NCBI GenBank assembly: GCA_027063785.1
Contig: JAMORC010000005.1
Span: 26,050 to 90,049, forward strand
DNA: 64,000 nt
Direction of reading: 5' to 3'
Source: Desulfurobacteriaceae bacterium
GTDB lineage: Bacteria > Aquificota > Aquificia > Desulfurobacteriales > Desulfurobacteriaceae
How positions within the stretch are numbered: position 1 is the first letter of the stretch; each line of letters starts with the position of its first letter. The notes beneath the pieces were generated by a model that saw nothing but the letters and a program-made list of their open reading frames with translations, searched no databases and had not been told where the DNA came from. A program made the position numbers and the translations under genes. Below are positions 8,553 through 17,411 of the stretch, one piece after another.

Positions 8553-11061
8553 TTGCGGCCTCCTCTGATTTAAGAAGTTGTTTCACTATTTTAACAGCTT
8601 CCTGAGCATCTCCTCCGTAAATTCCCCCAATTGACTCCGCGTATTCGGGAGTCACAACGGCTCCTCCGACTATTACTGGGATGTCAAGGCCGGCACTTCT
8701 TAGAGCCTTTATTGTTTCCTCCATTGCAGGTAGGGTTGTTGTCATGAGTGCACTGAGGCCGACAATATCGGCTTTTTCCTCTTTTGCTGCTTCAACAACC
8801 TTTTGAGGAGGGACGTTTGTTCCCAAGTCAACTACTTCAAAACCGCTGTTTTCAAGCATTGTTATAACAATGTTTTTTCCAATTTCATGAACGTCACCGT
8901 GAACCGTTGCCATTACTATCTTACCTTGGGTTTTAACGTCACCGCCCTTTTTCTTTATTTCTCTCTTGAGCACTTCAAAGGAAGCCTGGACAGCCTGGGC
9001 AGATCTCAGCATTTGGGGAAGGAAAATCTCTCCCTTTTCGAACTTTTTACCTATTACGTCCAAAGCAGGGATGAGGGCTTTATCACTTATCTCCATAGGT
9101 TCAAATTTTTTCAAAGCTTCCTCTGTTAGGGGAACTATACCGCCCTTATCTCCCTCCAGTACTTTCTTGAAAATTTTCCCGAGGACTCCGGGAGGAGCTT
9201 CCTCAGCTTCCGACTCGTCTTCCTTTTTCTCCTCTCCCTTTTCTACCTTTACTTCTTCTCCGAGAAAACCGCACGAGAGCTGACAAATCTTTTTGAGGAC
9301 TTCCCTGCATTGAGTATCGATTCCCTTTGGTTTGTAATTTTGGAATTTCTCAACGAACCGTTTAGCCCCTTTGTCTTTCCCGACGAGAACATCGGAAGCA
9401 TAAATAGTCTCTACCATTCTTGAATCTCCGGGATTAACTATCCCGGAATCAAGTCCCGCCTCTATTGCCATTGCCATAAATGCGGAGTTGATGAGGGGAC
9501 GGGCGGGAAGGCCGAAGGAAACGTTACTTACTCCTAAAGTTGTGGGAAGTTTAAGCTTTTCTTTAACCATCCTGATTGCCTTCAGGGTTTCAACAGTCGA
9601 TTCCGGCATTGCGCTGACTGCCAAGTTCAAAACGTCAACGATGATGGAGTTTTTGCTGATCTTAAGCTTTTCACACTCTTTAATCAGCTTTTCAACGACC
9701 GATACTCTGTCCTCTGCCTTTTCTTTAAGTCCCTCATCGTCTATTGCGAGTAAAAGGACGTTTGCTCCGTATTTTTTAACCAGCGGAAGGATGTTCTCTA
9801 TGTCTTTTTTTTCTCCCGAACAGGAGTTAACTATGGGTCTGCCGTCGCAGTACTTGAGGGCTTCTTCTACGGCTTCCGGATCCTTACTGTCTATCATTAT
9901 CGGAACGGAAACCGATTCGATTACCGTTTTTACGGCCTCCTTCATTGCCGCTCTCTCGTCTATTCCGGGAACGCCGACGTTGACGTCTAAGAGGTCTGCT
10001 CCTTCTTCAACCTGTTTTTTCGCTTCTTTTTTAATCAAGGAAAAATCACCAGATTTTAGCGCTTCTTGAAGCCTCTTCTTACCCGTAGGATTAATCCTCT
10101 CACCGATTATCCTTGTTGGGTGTCCGGAGCCGATAATGACAAGCTCAGTCCTGCTTGCAACTTTTAATCCCTTGACCGGATTTCTCTTTACCGGCTTTAA
10201 GCCTTTAACGGCTTCTTTTATTGCCCTTATGTGTTCGGGGGTTGTTCCGCAGCAACCGCCTATTATGTTTGCTCCGGCCTTTACGAACTCGACTGCATAC
10301 TTACCGAAAGTTTCCGGAGGTTCGGGATATATGGTTTTCCCATCTTTTAGTATTGGAAGGCCGGCGTTGGCATAGACTATTATCGGTGTTTCGGTTACGG
10401 AAGCCGTTTTTTTGATTATTTCAACGAAGCTTTCAGGACCGAGGGAACAGTTTGCCCCTACGGCGGCAACTCCGAAGCCTTCGAATATGGCGGCAGAAAC
10501 TTCGGGAGGTGTGCCGAGAAGGGTTCTTCCGTCTTCTTGATAAGTCAGGCTGACCATTACCGGAAGGTTACATACCTCCTGGGCTGCGACAACTGCGGCT
10601 TTTGCTTCTTTTGTATCGGACATGGTTTCTATCAGGATAAGGTCTGCTCCCGCTTCTGCTCCGGCTTCTATCTGTTCCCTGAAGACGTCAACGAGTTGAT
10701 CGAAAGTATAGTCTCCGACGGGTTCTGCAAAGACACCGGTAGGACCTACCGAGAGTGCTACCAATGCCCTGCCTTCAGATGCTTCCTTTGCCAGTTTGAC
10801 TCCTGCGGCCGTAAGTTCTTTTACTCTGTCCTCGAGGCCGTAGTGAGAAAGCTTTATCCTGTTACTGCCGAAAGTGTTTGTTTCTATTATGTCGGCTCCC
10901 GCTTCTATGTATTCCTTGTGAATTTCTATGAGGACTTCGGGGTGCTCTACGTTTAGAAGCTCGGGGGCGTAATTGACGTTAAGCCCCTTTTTCATTAGCA
11001 TTGTTCCCATTCCGCCGTCAAGAACCCATATCTTCTCTTCTGAAAGGAAGGGATTTTCCAA
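8545..11061 (-). CDS. metH: cobalamin-dependent methionine synthase, lacking the reactivation domain
   Basis: 838 residues. Domains in order: homocysteine methyltransferase barrel (about 1-290, zinc cysteines in GANCSLGPES and GGCCGTTPE), pterin-binding barrel (about 315-580, GERINPTGKKRL, DVNVGVPG), cap (about 630-710) and B12-binding Rossmann domain (about 715-835, DVHEIGKN carries the cobalt-ligand His). The AdoMet reactivation domain that takes E. coli MetH to over 1200 residues is absent, as in several thermophiles. The start is TTG at 11061 with GGGAGG six bases upstream. It heads the operon that runs to the left window edge. Confidence 0.95.
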   Translation of the reverse strand: MENPFLSEEKIWVLDGGMGTMLMKKGLNVNYAPELLNVEHPEVLIEIHKEYIEAGADIIETNTFGSNRIKLSHYGLEDRVKELTAAGVKLAKEASEGRALVALSVGPTGVFAEPVGDYTFDQLVDVFREQIEAGAEAGADLILIETMSDTKEAKAAVVAAQEVCNLPVMVSLTYQEDGRTLLGTPPEVSAAIFEGFGVAAVGANCSLGPESFVEIIKKTASVTETPIIVYANAGLPILKDGKTIYPEPPETFGKYAVEFVKAGANIIGGCCGTTPEHIRAIKEAVKGLKPVKRNPVKGLKVASRTELVIIGSGHPTRIIGERINPTGKKRLQEALKSGDFSLIKKEAKKQVEEGADLLDVNVGVPGIDERAAMKEAVKTVIESVSVPIMIDSKDPEAVEEALKYCDGRPIVNSCSGEKKDIENILPLVKKYGANVLLLAIDDEGLKEKAEDRVSVVEKLIKECEKLKISKNSIIVDVLNLAVSAMPESTVETLKAIRMVKEKLKLPTTLGVSNVSFGLPARPLINSAFMAMAIEAGLDSGIVNPGDSRMVETIYASDVLVGKDKGAKRFVEKFQNYKPKGIDTQCREVLKKICQLSCGFLGEEVKVEKGEEKKEDESEAEEAPPGVLGKIFKKVLEGDKGGIVPLTEEALKKFEPMEISDKALIPALDVIGKKFEKGEIFLPQMLRSAQAVQASFEVLKREIKKKGGDVKTQGKIVMATVHGDVHEIGKNIVITMLENSGFEVVDLGTNVPPQKVVEAAKEEKADIVGLSALMTTTLPAMEETIKALRSAGLDIPVIVGGAVVTPEYAESIGGIYGGDAQEAVKIVKQLLKSEEAANG

Positions 11062-11094
11062 GGAAGACCTCCCGGAAGAGCTGGTTTAGTGGCA

Positions 11095-11100
11095 ATTATA
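11095..11100 (-). promoter_or_regulatory. putative -10 box of the metH operon
   Basis: A perfect TATAAT on the minus strand lies in the 45-base gap between queH and metH and would give a leader of roughly 25-30 bases containing the GGGAGG Shine-Dalgarno sequence. No convincing -35 box is visible at 16-18 bases. Confidence 0.45.
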
Positions 11101-11106
11101 CAAGAC

Positions 11107-11727
11107 TTATTGAGAATCTTTCTCAAAGAACTCAAGTGTTCTTTTCGATTCCTCCGTGATTTGCCCGAGGAGCCACTCTAACTTAGGTTTCCCTTTCTGA
11201 CAGTATCTTTCCTTTTCGGAGTAGATACAGCCGCAGTACTGCTGTCTGTAAAGCCCGTAGTCCTTTGAAATCTCTATCCCTTCCTTCCATCCTTCCCTGA
11301 AGTCGATGTCGAGGAAGGGAACCGAGAACTTTGAAGATGCGCTTTCTGCAAGTGGAAGCATTAATTCTCTGTTTTGGAATTTACTGTAAAAGAGGGTTGA
11401 AGTGAAGGCATCAAACTTACCTTTTTTGGCAACCGAGGCAGCAGTCTCAAGCCTCATTGCGTAGCAGATCTGGCATCTTGTCAGCTTTTCTTCCCTGAAT
11501 GCAACGGCCCTTAACCACTTTTCGGGTTCATAGGAGTCAAGGTAAATGACTTTTATTCCTTCTATTTCTTCGAGCTTCTTAACCGCGGCCATTCGTTTTG
11601 CAAATTCGGTGCAGGGGTGAATGTTGGGGTTATACCAGAGGCCCGTGATCTCGTAACCTTTTTCCTTCAGCACCTTTATCGGATAGCAGGCACAGGGGGC
11701 ACAGCAGATGTGAAGGAGTACCCTCAC
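11107..11727 (-). CDS. queH: epoxyqueuosine reductase QueH
   Basis: 206 residues. The N-terminal HICCAPCACY cysteines and later CQICYAMR and QYCGCIY clusters fit QueH (former DUF208), the iron-sulfur enzyme that reduces epoxyqueuosine in tRNA to queuosine and replaces QueG. It is the last gene of the ispG-folB-GGDEF-queH operon and overlaps the GGDEF gene by four bases. Confidence 0.92.
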   Translation of the reverse strand: MRVLLHICCAPCACYPIKVLKEKGYEITGLWYNPNIHPCTEFAKRMAAVKKLEEIEGIKVIYLDSYEPEKWLRAVAFREEKLTRCQICYAMRLETAASVAKKGKFDAFTSTLFYSKFQNRELMLPLAESASSKFSVPFLDIDFREGWKEGIEISKDYGLYRQQYCGCIYSEKERYCQKGKPKLEWLLGQITEESKRTLEFFEKDSQ

Positions 11728-12803
11728 TCCTCAAGCTCCACGTCAAGGTCTGTTTTAACCTGATTTTTTCCGGATCTTTTGGCAAGGTAAAGTGCCTGGT
11801 CGGCCTTCTCTATGAGGGAAGTTTCATCGAGACCTTCTCTCATAACGGCCAGTCCGATGCTTACCGTTACTGGAATTTGAACATCGTTGTATTTGAAAAG
11901 ATGCTTTTCAACGGATTTCCTGAGCCTTTCTGCAATTCTTACTGCTTGGCTGAAAGTCGTTCCCGGAAGGAGAATTGCAAACTCTTCACCTCCATATCTG
12001 GCTATTATATCCCTCGCTCTAAGCTGACTTTTGAGGAGTTTTGCAAGTTCTTTTAGTACGTAGTCTCCGGCTTGGTGACCGTAGGTGTCGTTTATCTTTT
12101 TAAAGTTGTCTATGTCTATCATTAGGAGGGCAAAGGGATAGTTTCGGGAGTAGAAGTCCTGAACCATGTCCGATATGGCTCTATCGAAGCTCGCCCTGTT
12201 TGCAACTTGTGTCAAGAAGTCTGTTGTTGCTTCCTTTCGTGACTTTTCGAGTTCCTCGGAAAGCTTTTTAATCTGGCTGTTTGCTTCCTCAAGTTTTGAC
12301 TTAAGGTTTTCGTTTTGCTTTCTTATGTGGGAAAGTTCGGAAAGCACCTGATTCAGGAGATTTCTTATCGTTTCATTATCAGCCCTGTTTCTCAACTCTA
12401 CGAATGATTTTTCTCTCTTCTCGAGATTTATTTGGTACTTTGAGATGCTCTCTATGACCGACTCTATTTCTTCGGAAATGGCCTGAGCAATTTCCTTGAC
12501 AAGCTCTTTTTCTTCGGGCTCAATCTCTACCAGAACGCTTTCGACATTTTGGGCAGTGGGGTACTTCTCCTTGAAAAGTCCTATTATCTCAAGGTCTGAA
12601 AGTTCCAGGTTATTTTCCACTATGTAGCAGAAAATCTCAAACCAGAGTATGTAGTTTTCCGGTATGAGGGGGATGTTGTTCCTTGCCAAGAACTTGAGTT
12701 CTTCCTTGGCAATTTTTGTTATGAGCTGAAGCTCTGATGATGAAACCTTTTTCTGCTCCCTTATCTTCTTGAGCACGGTACACTCTATTTTTCTCTCTTC
12801 CAC
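11724..12803 (-). CDS. diguanylate cyclase (GGDEF domain)
   Basis: 359 residues. The C-terminal GGDEF domain (about 190-355) has an intact active site, RYGGEEF, and an inhibitory I-site RARD at the standard distance before it, so it should make c-di-GMP with product feedback. The N-terminal about 185 residues hold a helical region and a coiled coil (about 125-190) with no recognised sensor; no transmembrane segment is seen, so it is probably cytoplasmic. The start is GTG 12803. Its place in an operon of housekeeping genes gives no clue to its signal. Confidence 0.92.
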   Translation of the reverse strand: MEERKIECTVLKKIREQKKVSSSELQLITKIAKEELKFLARNNIPLIPENYILWFEIFCYIVENNLELSDLEIIGLFKEKYPTAQNVESVLVEIEPEEKELVKEIAQAISEEIESVIESISKYQINLEKREKSFVELRNRADNETIRNLLNQVLSELSHIRKQNENLKSKLEEANSQIKKLSEELEKSRKEATTDFLTQVANRASFDRAISDMVQDFYSRNYPFALLMIDIDNFKKINDTYGHQAGDYVLKELAKLLKSQLRARDIIARYGGEEFAILLPGTTFSQAVRIAERLRKSVEKHLFKYNDVQIPVTVSIGLAVMREGLDETSLIEKADQALYLAKRSGKNQVKTDLDVELEE

Positions 12804-13117
12804 CTTAGCTCTACCCCCGCCCTCTCAAAACTGTGCTGAAAGGGAATTGAAAGTTTGACAACTCTTATTATAACCGATTCGGGGTTCCATTTATCGATGA
12901 TTTTTTCGAGGAGCTTTTCCTCAAATTCTTCTATGTATGTAAAGGTATTTTTTGAAATTTCGAGAACGGTCAGGTAGAGCTGTTGGTAATCCACAAATTC
13001 ACTAGAAGTAACTTTTACATCAAGTTCAACCTGGACGCCGAGGCTTTTTTCCTCTTCATAAACACCGCATTTAAGGTAGAGTTTCAACCTCTCTATAAAA
13101 ACGCTGAACTCTTTCAC
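12785..13117 (-). CDS. folB: dihydroneopterin aldolase-like protein (FolB family)
   Basis: 110 residues, the usual length. The pattern IERLKLYLKCGVYEEEKSLG, the VDYQQLY segment and the C-terminal VVKLSIPF followed by GVEL match the FolB fold, including a Glu and a Lys at the expected catalytic positions. FolB cleaves 7,8-dihydroneopterin in folate synthesis. Several usual residues are divergent, so another tunnelling-fold pterin enzyme is possible. It overlaps both neighbours. Confidence 0.7.
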   Translation of the reverse strand: MKEFSVFIERLKLYLKCGVYEEEKSLGVQVELDVKVTSSEFVDYQQLYLTVLEISKNTFTYIEEFEEKLLEKIIDKWNPESVIIRVVKLSIPFQHSFERAGVELRWKREK

Positions 13118-14184
13118 TTCTCCTCCGCCAACTTTTCGACTTCAGAGACAAGCTTTTCCAGAGCTTCCTCTTGCGAAAGCTTTTCTATCACCTTACCCTT
13201 AACGAAGAGAATAAAGTAATCTCCAGCTCCTGCAATTCCGACGTCTGCAAACCTTGCTTCCCCGGGGCCGTTTACCGCACATCCCATGACGGCTACCTTA
13301 AAGGGCTTTTCAATATGCTCAAGCCTTTTTTCGACTTCTTCTGCCAGAGTTTCAACGTCGACAAGGCAGCGTCCGCAGGTCGGACAGGAGATGACCTCCA
13401 CTCCCCTTTTTCTTAATTCAAGGGCAGAAAGTATTTTGTAGGCAACTTTTACTTCTTCTTTCGGGTGCGTTGAGAGGGATATCCTGACAGTGTCGCCTAT
13501 CCCTTCGTAAAGTAGTATCCCTACGCCGACGGCGGATTTAACTGCTCCGGACAGGAGAGTTCCGGCTTCGGTAATTCCGATGTGTATCGGGTAATCAACC
13601 TTGCCGGCAAATAGCCTATTGGCCAGAACCGTTGTCCTTACGTCGGAACCTTTCAGGGAGAACTTTATGTTTAAGAAATCGTTGTCCTCGAAGAATTTGG
13701 CGTAGTTAATGGCTGTCTCTGCAAGGGCTTCCGGTGTCGGAGAACCGTACTTTAAGAGGATCTCCTTGGGAATCGACCCCGAGTTGACTCCGATCCTTAT
13801 GGAAATTCCCTTTTCCCTTGCAAGCGTAATGATCTCCTTTACTTTCCACTCCGCCCCGATGTTACCGGGGTTTATCCTGATGCAGTCGGCTCCGTTTTCT
13901 ATCGAAAGCAGGGCAAGCCTGTGGTCAAAGTGGATGTCGGCAATGAGAGGGATGGATATTCTTCTCTTGATTTCCGGCAGGGCCTCGGCGGCCCTTGCCG
14001 ACGGGACGGCAACCCTGACTACTTCACAGCCGACCCTTTCAAGCTCTTTGATCTGGGCAACGGTGGCGTCTATATCTTCGGTGAACGTGTTGGTCATTGA
14101 CTGAACGACGATAGGATGGTCACTGCCAATCGGAACGTTTCCGATCCAAACGGTTCTCGTCTTCCTTCTTTTTATCCAGTCCAT
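13114..14184 (-). CDS. ispG: 4-hydroxy-3-methylbut-2-enyl diphosphate synthase IspG
   Basis: 356 residues. The N-terminal TIM barrel begins TRTVWIGNVPIGSDHP. The 4Fe-4S domain has SCPTCGRC and GCAVNGPGEA, giving the expected cysteines. It converts ME-cPP, the IspF product, to HMBPP using reduced ferredoxin or flavodoxin. It is the first gene of its operon; SD GGAGG is at normal distance from ATG 14184 and the promoter must lie in the 33-base gap to bioC or inside bioC. Confidence 0.97.
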   Translation of the reverse strand: MDWIKRRKTRTVWIGNVPIGSDHPIVVQSMTNTFTEDIDATVAQIKELERVGCEVVRVAVPSARAAEALPEIKRRISIPLIADIHFDHRLALLSIENGADCIRINPGNIGAEWKVKEIITLAREKGISIRIGVNSGSIPKEILLKYGSPTPEALAETAINYAKFFEDNDFLNIKFSLKGSDVRTTVLANRLFAGKVDYPIHIGITEAGTLLSGAVKSAVGVGILLYEGIGDTVRISLSTHPKEEVKVAYKILSALELRKRGVEVISCPTCGRCLVDVETLAEEVEKRLEHIEKPFKVAVMGCAVNGPGEARFADVGIAGAGDYFILFVKGKVIEKLSQEEALEKLVSEVEKLAEEK

Positions 14185-14217
14185 AAAATTCCTCCGGAAA
14201 ACTATATTTTAACTCCT

Positions 14218-14913
14218 ATGAAAGATGAGATAAGGAAAAACTTCTCTAAAGCTGCATCGAGATATGACGATTACGCCACTGTTCAGAGGATTTGTAGAGG
14301 GAGACTGTTAAGAAAAGCTTCTCTGCTTGAAGGCGTTGAGCCGATACTTGATATAGGTGCCGGAACGGGTTCTCCTTTTCCTTCGGCATTTACCGTTGAT
14401 ATTGCATATGGTATGGCGAAGACCTGTTACTTAAAGGGACACAGGAGTGTATGTGCAAACGGGGAGGAGCTTCCCTTCCGACCGGAAAGCTTCCAAATGG
14501 TGGTTTCAAACTTTTCCCTCCAGTGGACCGATTTTAGAAAAGTTTTTTTTGAAGTCGGCAGAGTTCTTAAAAGAGGAGGATTCTTTTTCCTGTCCCTTCC
14601 CGTTGAGGGAAGTCTGAGGACGATTTACTTTAATTGGGAAAAAGCAACCGGGAAACCCATTCCGTTCCGTTTTCCCGATCCGGTGGACGTCTATACTGCC
14701 TTAAGCAGGGACTTTGAAGTTATTGAGTATGAACTGATGGAATTCAATATGAAGTTTTCAAACCCCCTCGATGCCTTAAAATCGGTAAATAAGATAGGAG
14801 CAAGAGTGCCCCTCAAAGCAAAAGTGGGAGATCTTAGAAAATTCCTCTCCCTGTATAGCAGGAATCCCGTTGTTGGCTATAAAGTCCTTTTCCTGACGGC
14901 AGTTAAACCTTAG
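14218..14913 (+). CDS. bioC: malonyl-ACP O-methyltransferase-like SAM methyltransferase
   Basis: 231 residues. The N-terminus NFSKAASRYDDYATVQ is the BioC pattern, motif I is LDIGAGTGSP, and the SNFSLQWTD segment also fits BioC. BioC methylates malonyl-ACP to start pimelate synthesis for biotin. The ATG at 14218 is chosen because the open frame before it lies over the ispG start; there is no clear Shine-Dalgarno sequence. Its 3' end overlaps fumA by four bases tail to tail. No other biotin gene is in the window. Confidence 0.82.
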   Translation: MKDEIRKNFSKAASRYDDYATVQRICRGRLLRKASLLEGVEPILDIGAGTGSPFPSAFTVDIAYGMAKTCYLKGHRSVCANGEELPFRPESFQMVVSNFSLQWTDFRKVFFEVGRVLKRGGFFFLSLPVEGSLRTIYFNWEKATGKPIPFRFPDPVDVYTALSRDFEVIEYELMEFNMKFSNPLDALKSVNKIGARVPLKAKVGDLRKFLSLYSRNPVVGYKVLFLTAVKP

Positions 14914-15755
14914 ATTTCGATTTCCTTGTGTCTTGAAGCGTGACATTGAATGTTGACAGCAACGGGCAGTGACGCTATGTGACAGGGGTACCACTCAATT
15001 TTAACATCAAGGGCAGTAACCTTTCCACCGAATCCGGAAGGTCCAATCCCCAGCTTGTTTATCTCTTCCAGCAGTTCTTCTTCTAAAGCCGCATACCGGG
15101 GATCGGGATTCCTGTGACCTATCGGTCTGAGGAGGGCTTTTTTTGCGAGAAATGCAACTTTCTCGAAAGTTCCACCTATGCCCACTCCAACCGTTATGGG
15201 AGGACAGGGGTTTGGACCTGCGTCGCTGACCGTTTTGAGTACAAATTTCTTTACTCCCTCGATGCCGTCGGCCGGCTTCAGCATTGCCAAACGACTCATA
15301 TTCTCGCTGCCGCCTCCCTTTGCCGCAACTGTTATCTTAACTCTATCTCCGGGAACTATCGAGTAATGAATAACGGCCGGCGTATTGTTCCCGGTATTTT
15401 TCCTGTCAAAGAGGGGGTCTGAGACTATGGATTTCCTGAGGTAGCCTTCGGTGTAACCTTCGGCCACTCCTTCGTTTATGGCTCCTTCCAGGCTTCCGCC
15501 GACAAACCTTACGTCCTGTCCGATTTCAACAAAAACGACGGCAAAACCGGTATCCTGACAGTAAGGGATTTCCTCCTGAGCGGCGATTCTGGCATTCTCC
15601 TGGAGTATGTCAAAGACGTTCTTTCCGACCGGAGAGATTTCCTTTTCTTTTCCTTCTTTAAAGGCTTTAAGAACATCATCGGGCAGGTAGTAGTTGGCTT
15701 CCATGCAGAGCCTTTTTACTGCTTCTTTAATCCTATCAACGTGTACTTCCCTCAT
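14910..15755 (-). CDS. fumA: class I fumarate hydratase, alpha subunit
   Basis: 281 residues. Fe-S hydro-lyase alpha-subunit family (TtdA/FumA N-terminal): iron-sulfur cysteine region PYCQDTGFAVVF, then GNNTPAVIH, AKGGGSENMSRLAM and CPPITVGVGIGG. It interconverts fumarate and malate in the TCA cycle together with a beta subunit that is not encoded in this window. It is co-oriented with mdh, the next enzyme of the pathway, and overlaps the intervening SWIM gene by four bases. Confidence 0.93.
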   Translation of the reverse strand: MREVHVDRIKEAVKRLCMEANYYLPDDVLKAFKEGKEKEISPVGKNVFDILQENARIAAQEEIPYCQDTGFAVVFVEIGQDVRFVGGSLEGAINEGVAEGYTEGYLRKSIVSDPLFDRKNTGNNTPAVIHYSIVPGDRVKITVAAKGGGSENMSRLAMLKPADGIEGVKKFVLKTVSDAGPNPCPPITVGVGIGGTFEKVAFLAKKALLRPIGHRNPDPRYAALEEELLEEINKLGIGPSGFGGKVTALDVKIEWYPCHIASLPVAVNIQCHASRHKEIEI

Positions 15756-17386
15756 TTTCTCTCCTCTATTTTGTAGAGGTAATCTTCAATTTCTTCTCTT
15801 AAAGCCCTTCTCGTTGGATAACTTTCAATGAGTTTCATTAGAAAGTTTATTATCCGTTCTTTATCGGATATTTTTAGAATTTCATCGAGAGCGGACAGGA
15901 ATTTTCTGTAAAAATCTCGATAAGTTCTGGTTTTAAAAAGTTGAAAAGATGAATCTAAAAGTATTTCAATACCTTTATTTCTTAGTTCTTCTGGTAGTTT
16001 TTTGACAATAGAAACTCCTTTTTTGAAAAATTCAAGGTCGTTGCCGAAGCTGTCTTTAAGTTTTTCTAGTTCTTCAACTATTTCTTCATAGTCTTCTTCC
16101 TCCAATAAAAACTCGATTAAAGGAAAACCATGTAGTGATTTTTTGATTTTCTTTTTGATCTCTTTCCATTCTTTTTTGGATGCCAGTTCCTTTGCTTCCA
16201 GGATATAGTTGAAAGAACGGGTTAGTGCAAAAAGTTCCAGATAGGTTTGAAGAGCTTCCTCTCTTTTTCCGAGTTTTTTAAGAACAGTGGCTTTGTGAGA
16301 CAAAAATAGATCACGGTACGGAGGTGATAAGGAGAGGACGTAGTTTACATAGTTCAGAGCTTTTTCGTAGCTTTTCTCCTCCATGAGCTTTTCTATATGA
16401 AACTTTGCAATTTCCCAGTTATGGGCTTGTTCTTTAACAAACTTTTCGTACTCTTCGGGGAAGAATTTTAGAAGCAACTTTGCCTTTCTCCCATCATTAA
16501 AGTTCAGCATTTCAAGAAAGCTTAAAACCTTTTTTGCCTTTTCCGGCGAATCTGCTATTTCGACAAGAGCATCGGCGAAATCAAAATCTATACCGTAATC
16601 TCCGTAAATTTGTTTTTTTCCTTCCTCAATCAGGAAGTTAAACACTTCCTCTTTTCCGGCTCTGTAAAGGTTTACAAGAAGTTCGAAGGCAGCGCTCATT
16701 ACAAAGGAGGTTGGACCTGCAGAGTCGTCCATGTTATTCAGGTTCTTCGTCCAGTTCCTTATTACAGTTTTTGCTATGATGAATGCCTCATCTAAATTTC
16801 CCATTTTAAGGAGAATTTCTCCCGAAGAAATCATCCTTTCGACTTGATTGCCGAAGTCAATGGCATCGTAGTAGTCTATGAACCCGTCTTTCTTGTACCT
16901 GCTGAGGAGATTTCTAAAAATAGCATTGTACTTTGCTTCGAGGCTTTTTGTTCCCACATCCGCATAATAGGAGAACTGTGCGAGCAGAGCATCTCTTAAA
17001 CTTTTGTCAAAATGAAGAAAGTTTTTTACAAACTTTTTAAGTTCTTCCGGAGGAATTTTATCCACTATTTCTTCAGCGAGGTCATTTTTGGTTTTTCTCT
17101 TTCTCCTTTTTATCTCGATATTTCTTGATCGAGCTACTTCAAGAAGAACAGCCACCACGTGTTTGCATATATCGCCGTCATAGGGGCAGGTGCAGTTCCA
17201 ATCTATTATGTCTGTATCTTTCATTTTGATTCTAACTATATATTCCGAGCGATAGCTCCCCCTTATACGGGCTTTAATGCCGTTTTTGCCTTCATCTATT
17301 TCCAAAATTCGCTCTTCTTCCAGCAGTTCTTTTCCTCTGTCAAATATCCTTTTTGGGACTTTCTTGAGGATTTCTTCAACTTTCAT
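15752..17386 (-). CDS. SWIM zinc finger protein of unknown function
   Basis: 544 residues. The SWIM motif CTCPYDGDICKHV (CxCxnCxH) lies near residues 64-76, in the usual N-terminal place. The remainder is helical and Lys/Glu-rich and looks like TPR-type repeats (for example LGKREEALQTYLELFALTR), suggesting a protein or nucleic-acid scaffold. Base composition of lines I counted is about 32-38% GC against over 50% in mdh, so it may be acquired or weakly expressed. It sits between mdh and fumA in one transcription unit. Confidence 0.75.
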   Translation of the reverse strand: MKVEEILKKVPKRIFDRGKELLEEERILEIDEGKNGIKARIRGSYRSEYIVRIKMKDTDIIDWNCTCPYDGDICKHVVAVLLEVARSRNIEIKRRKRKTKNDLAEEIVDKIPPEELKKFVKNFLHFDKSLRDALLAQFSYYADVGTKSLEAKYNAIFRNLLSRYKKDGFIDYYDAIDFGNQVERMISSGEILLKMGNLDEAFIIAKTVIRNWTKNLNNMDDSAGPTSFVMSAAFELLVNLYRAGKEEVFNFLIEEGKKQIYGDYGIDFDFADALVEIADSPEKAKKVLSFLEMLNFNDGRKAKLLLKFFPEEYEKFVKEQAHNWEIAKFHIEKLMEEKSYEKALNYVNYVLSLSPPYRDLFLSHKATVLKKLGKREEALQTYLELFALTRSFNYILEAKELASKKEWKEIKKKIKKSLHGFPLIEFLLEEEDYEEIVEELEKLKDSFGNDLEFFKKGVSIVKKLPEELRNKGIEILLDSSFQLFKTRTYRDFYRKFLSALDEILKISDKERIINFLMKLIESYPTRRALREEIEDYLYKIEERK

Positions 17387-17411
17387 AGTTTTCTCCTAAA
17401 ATAGTTTTCCC

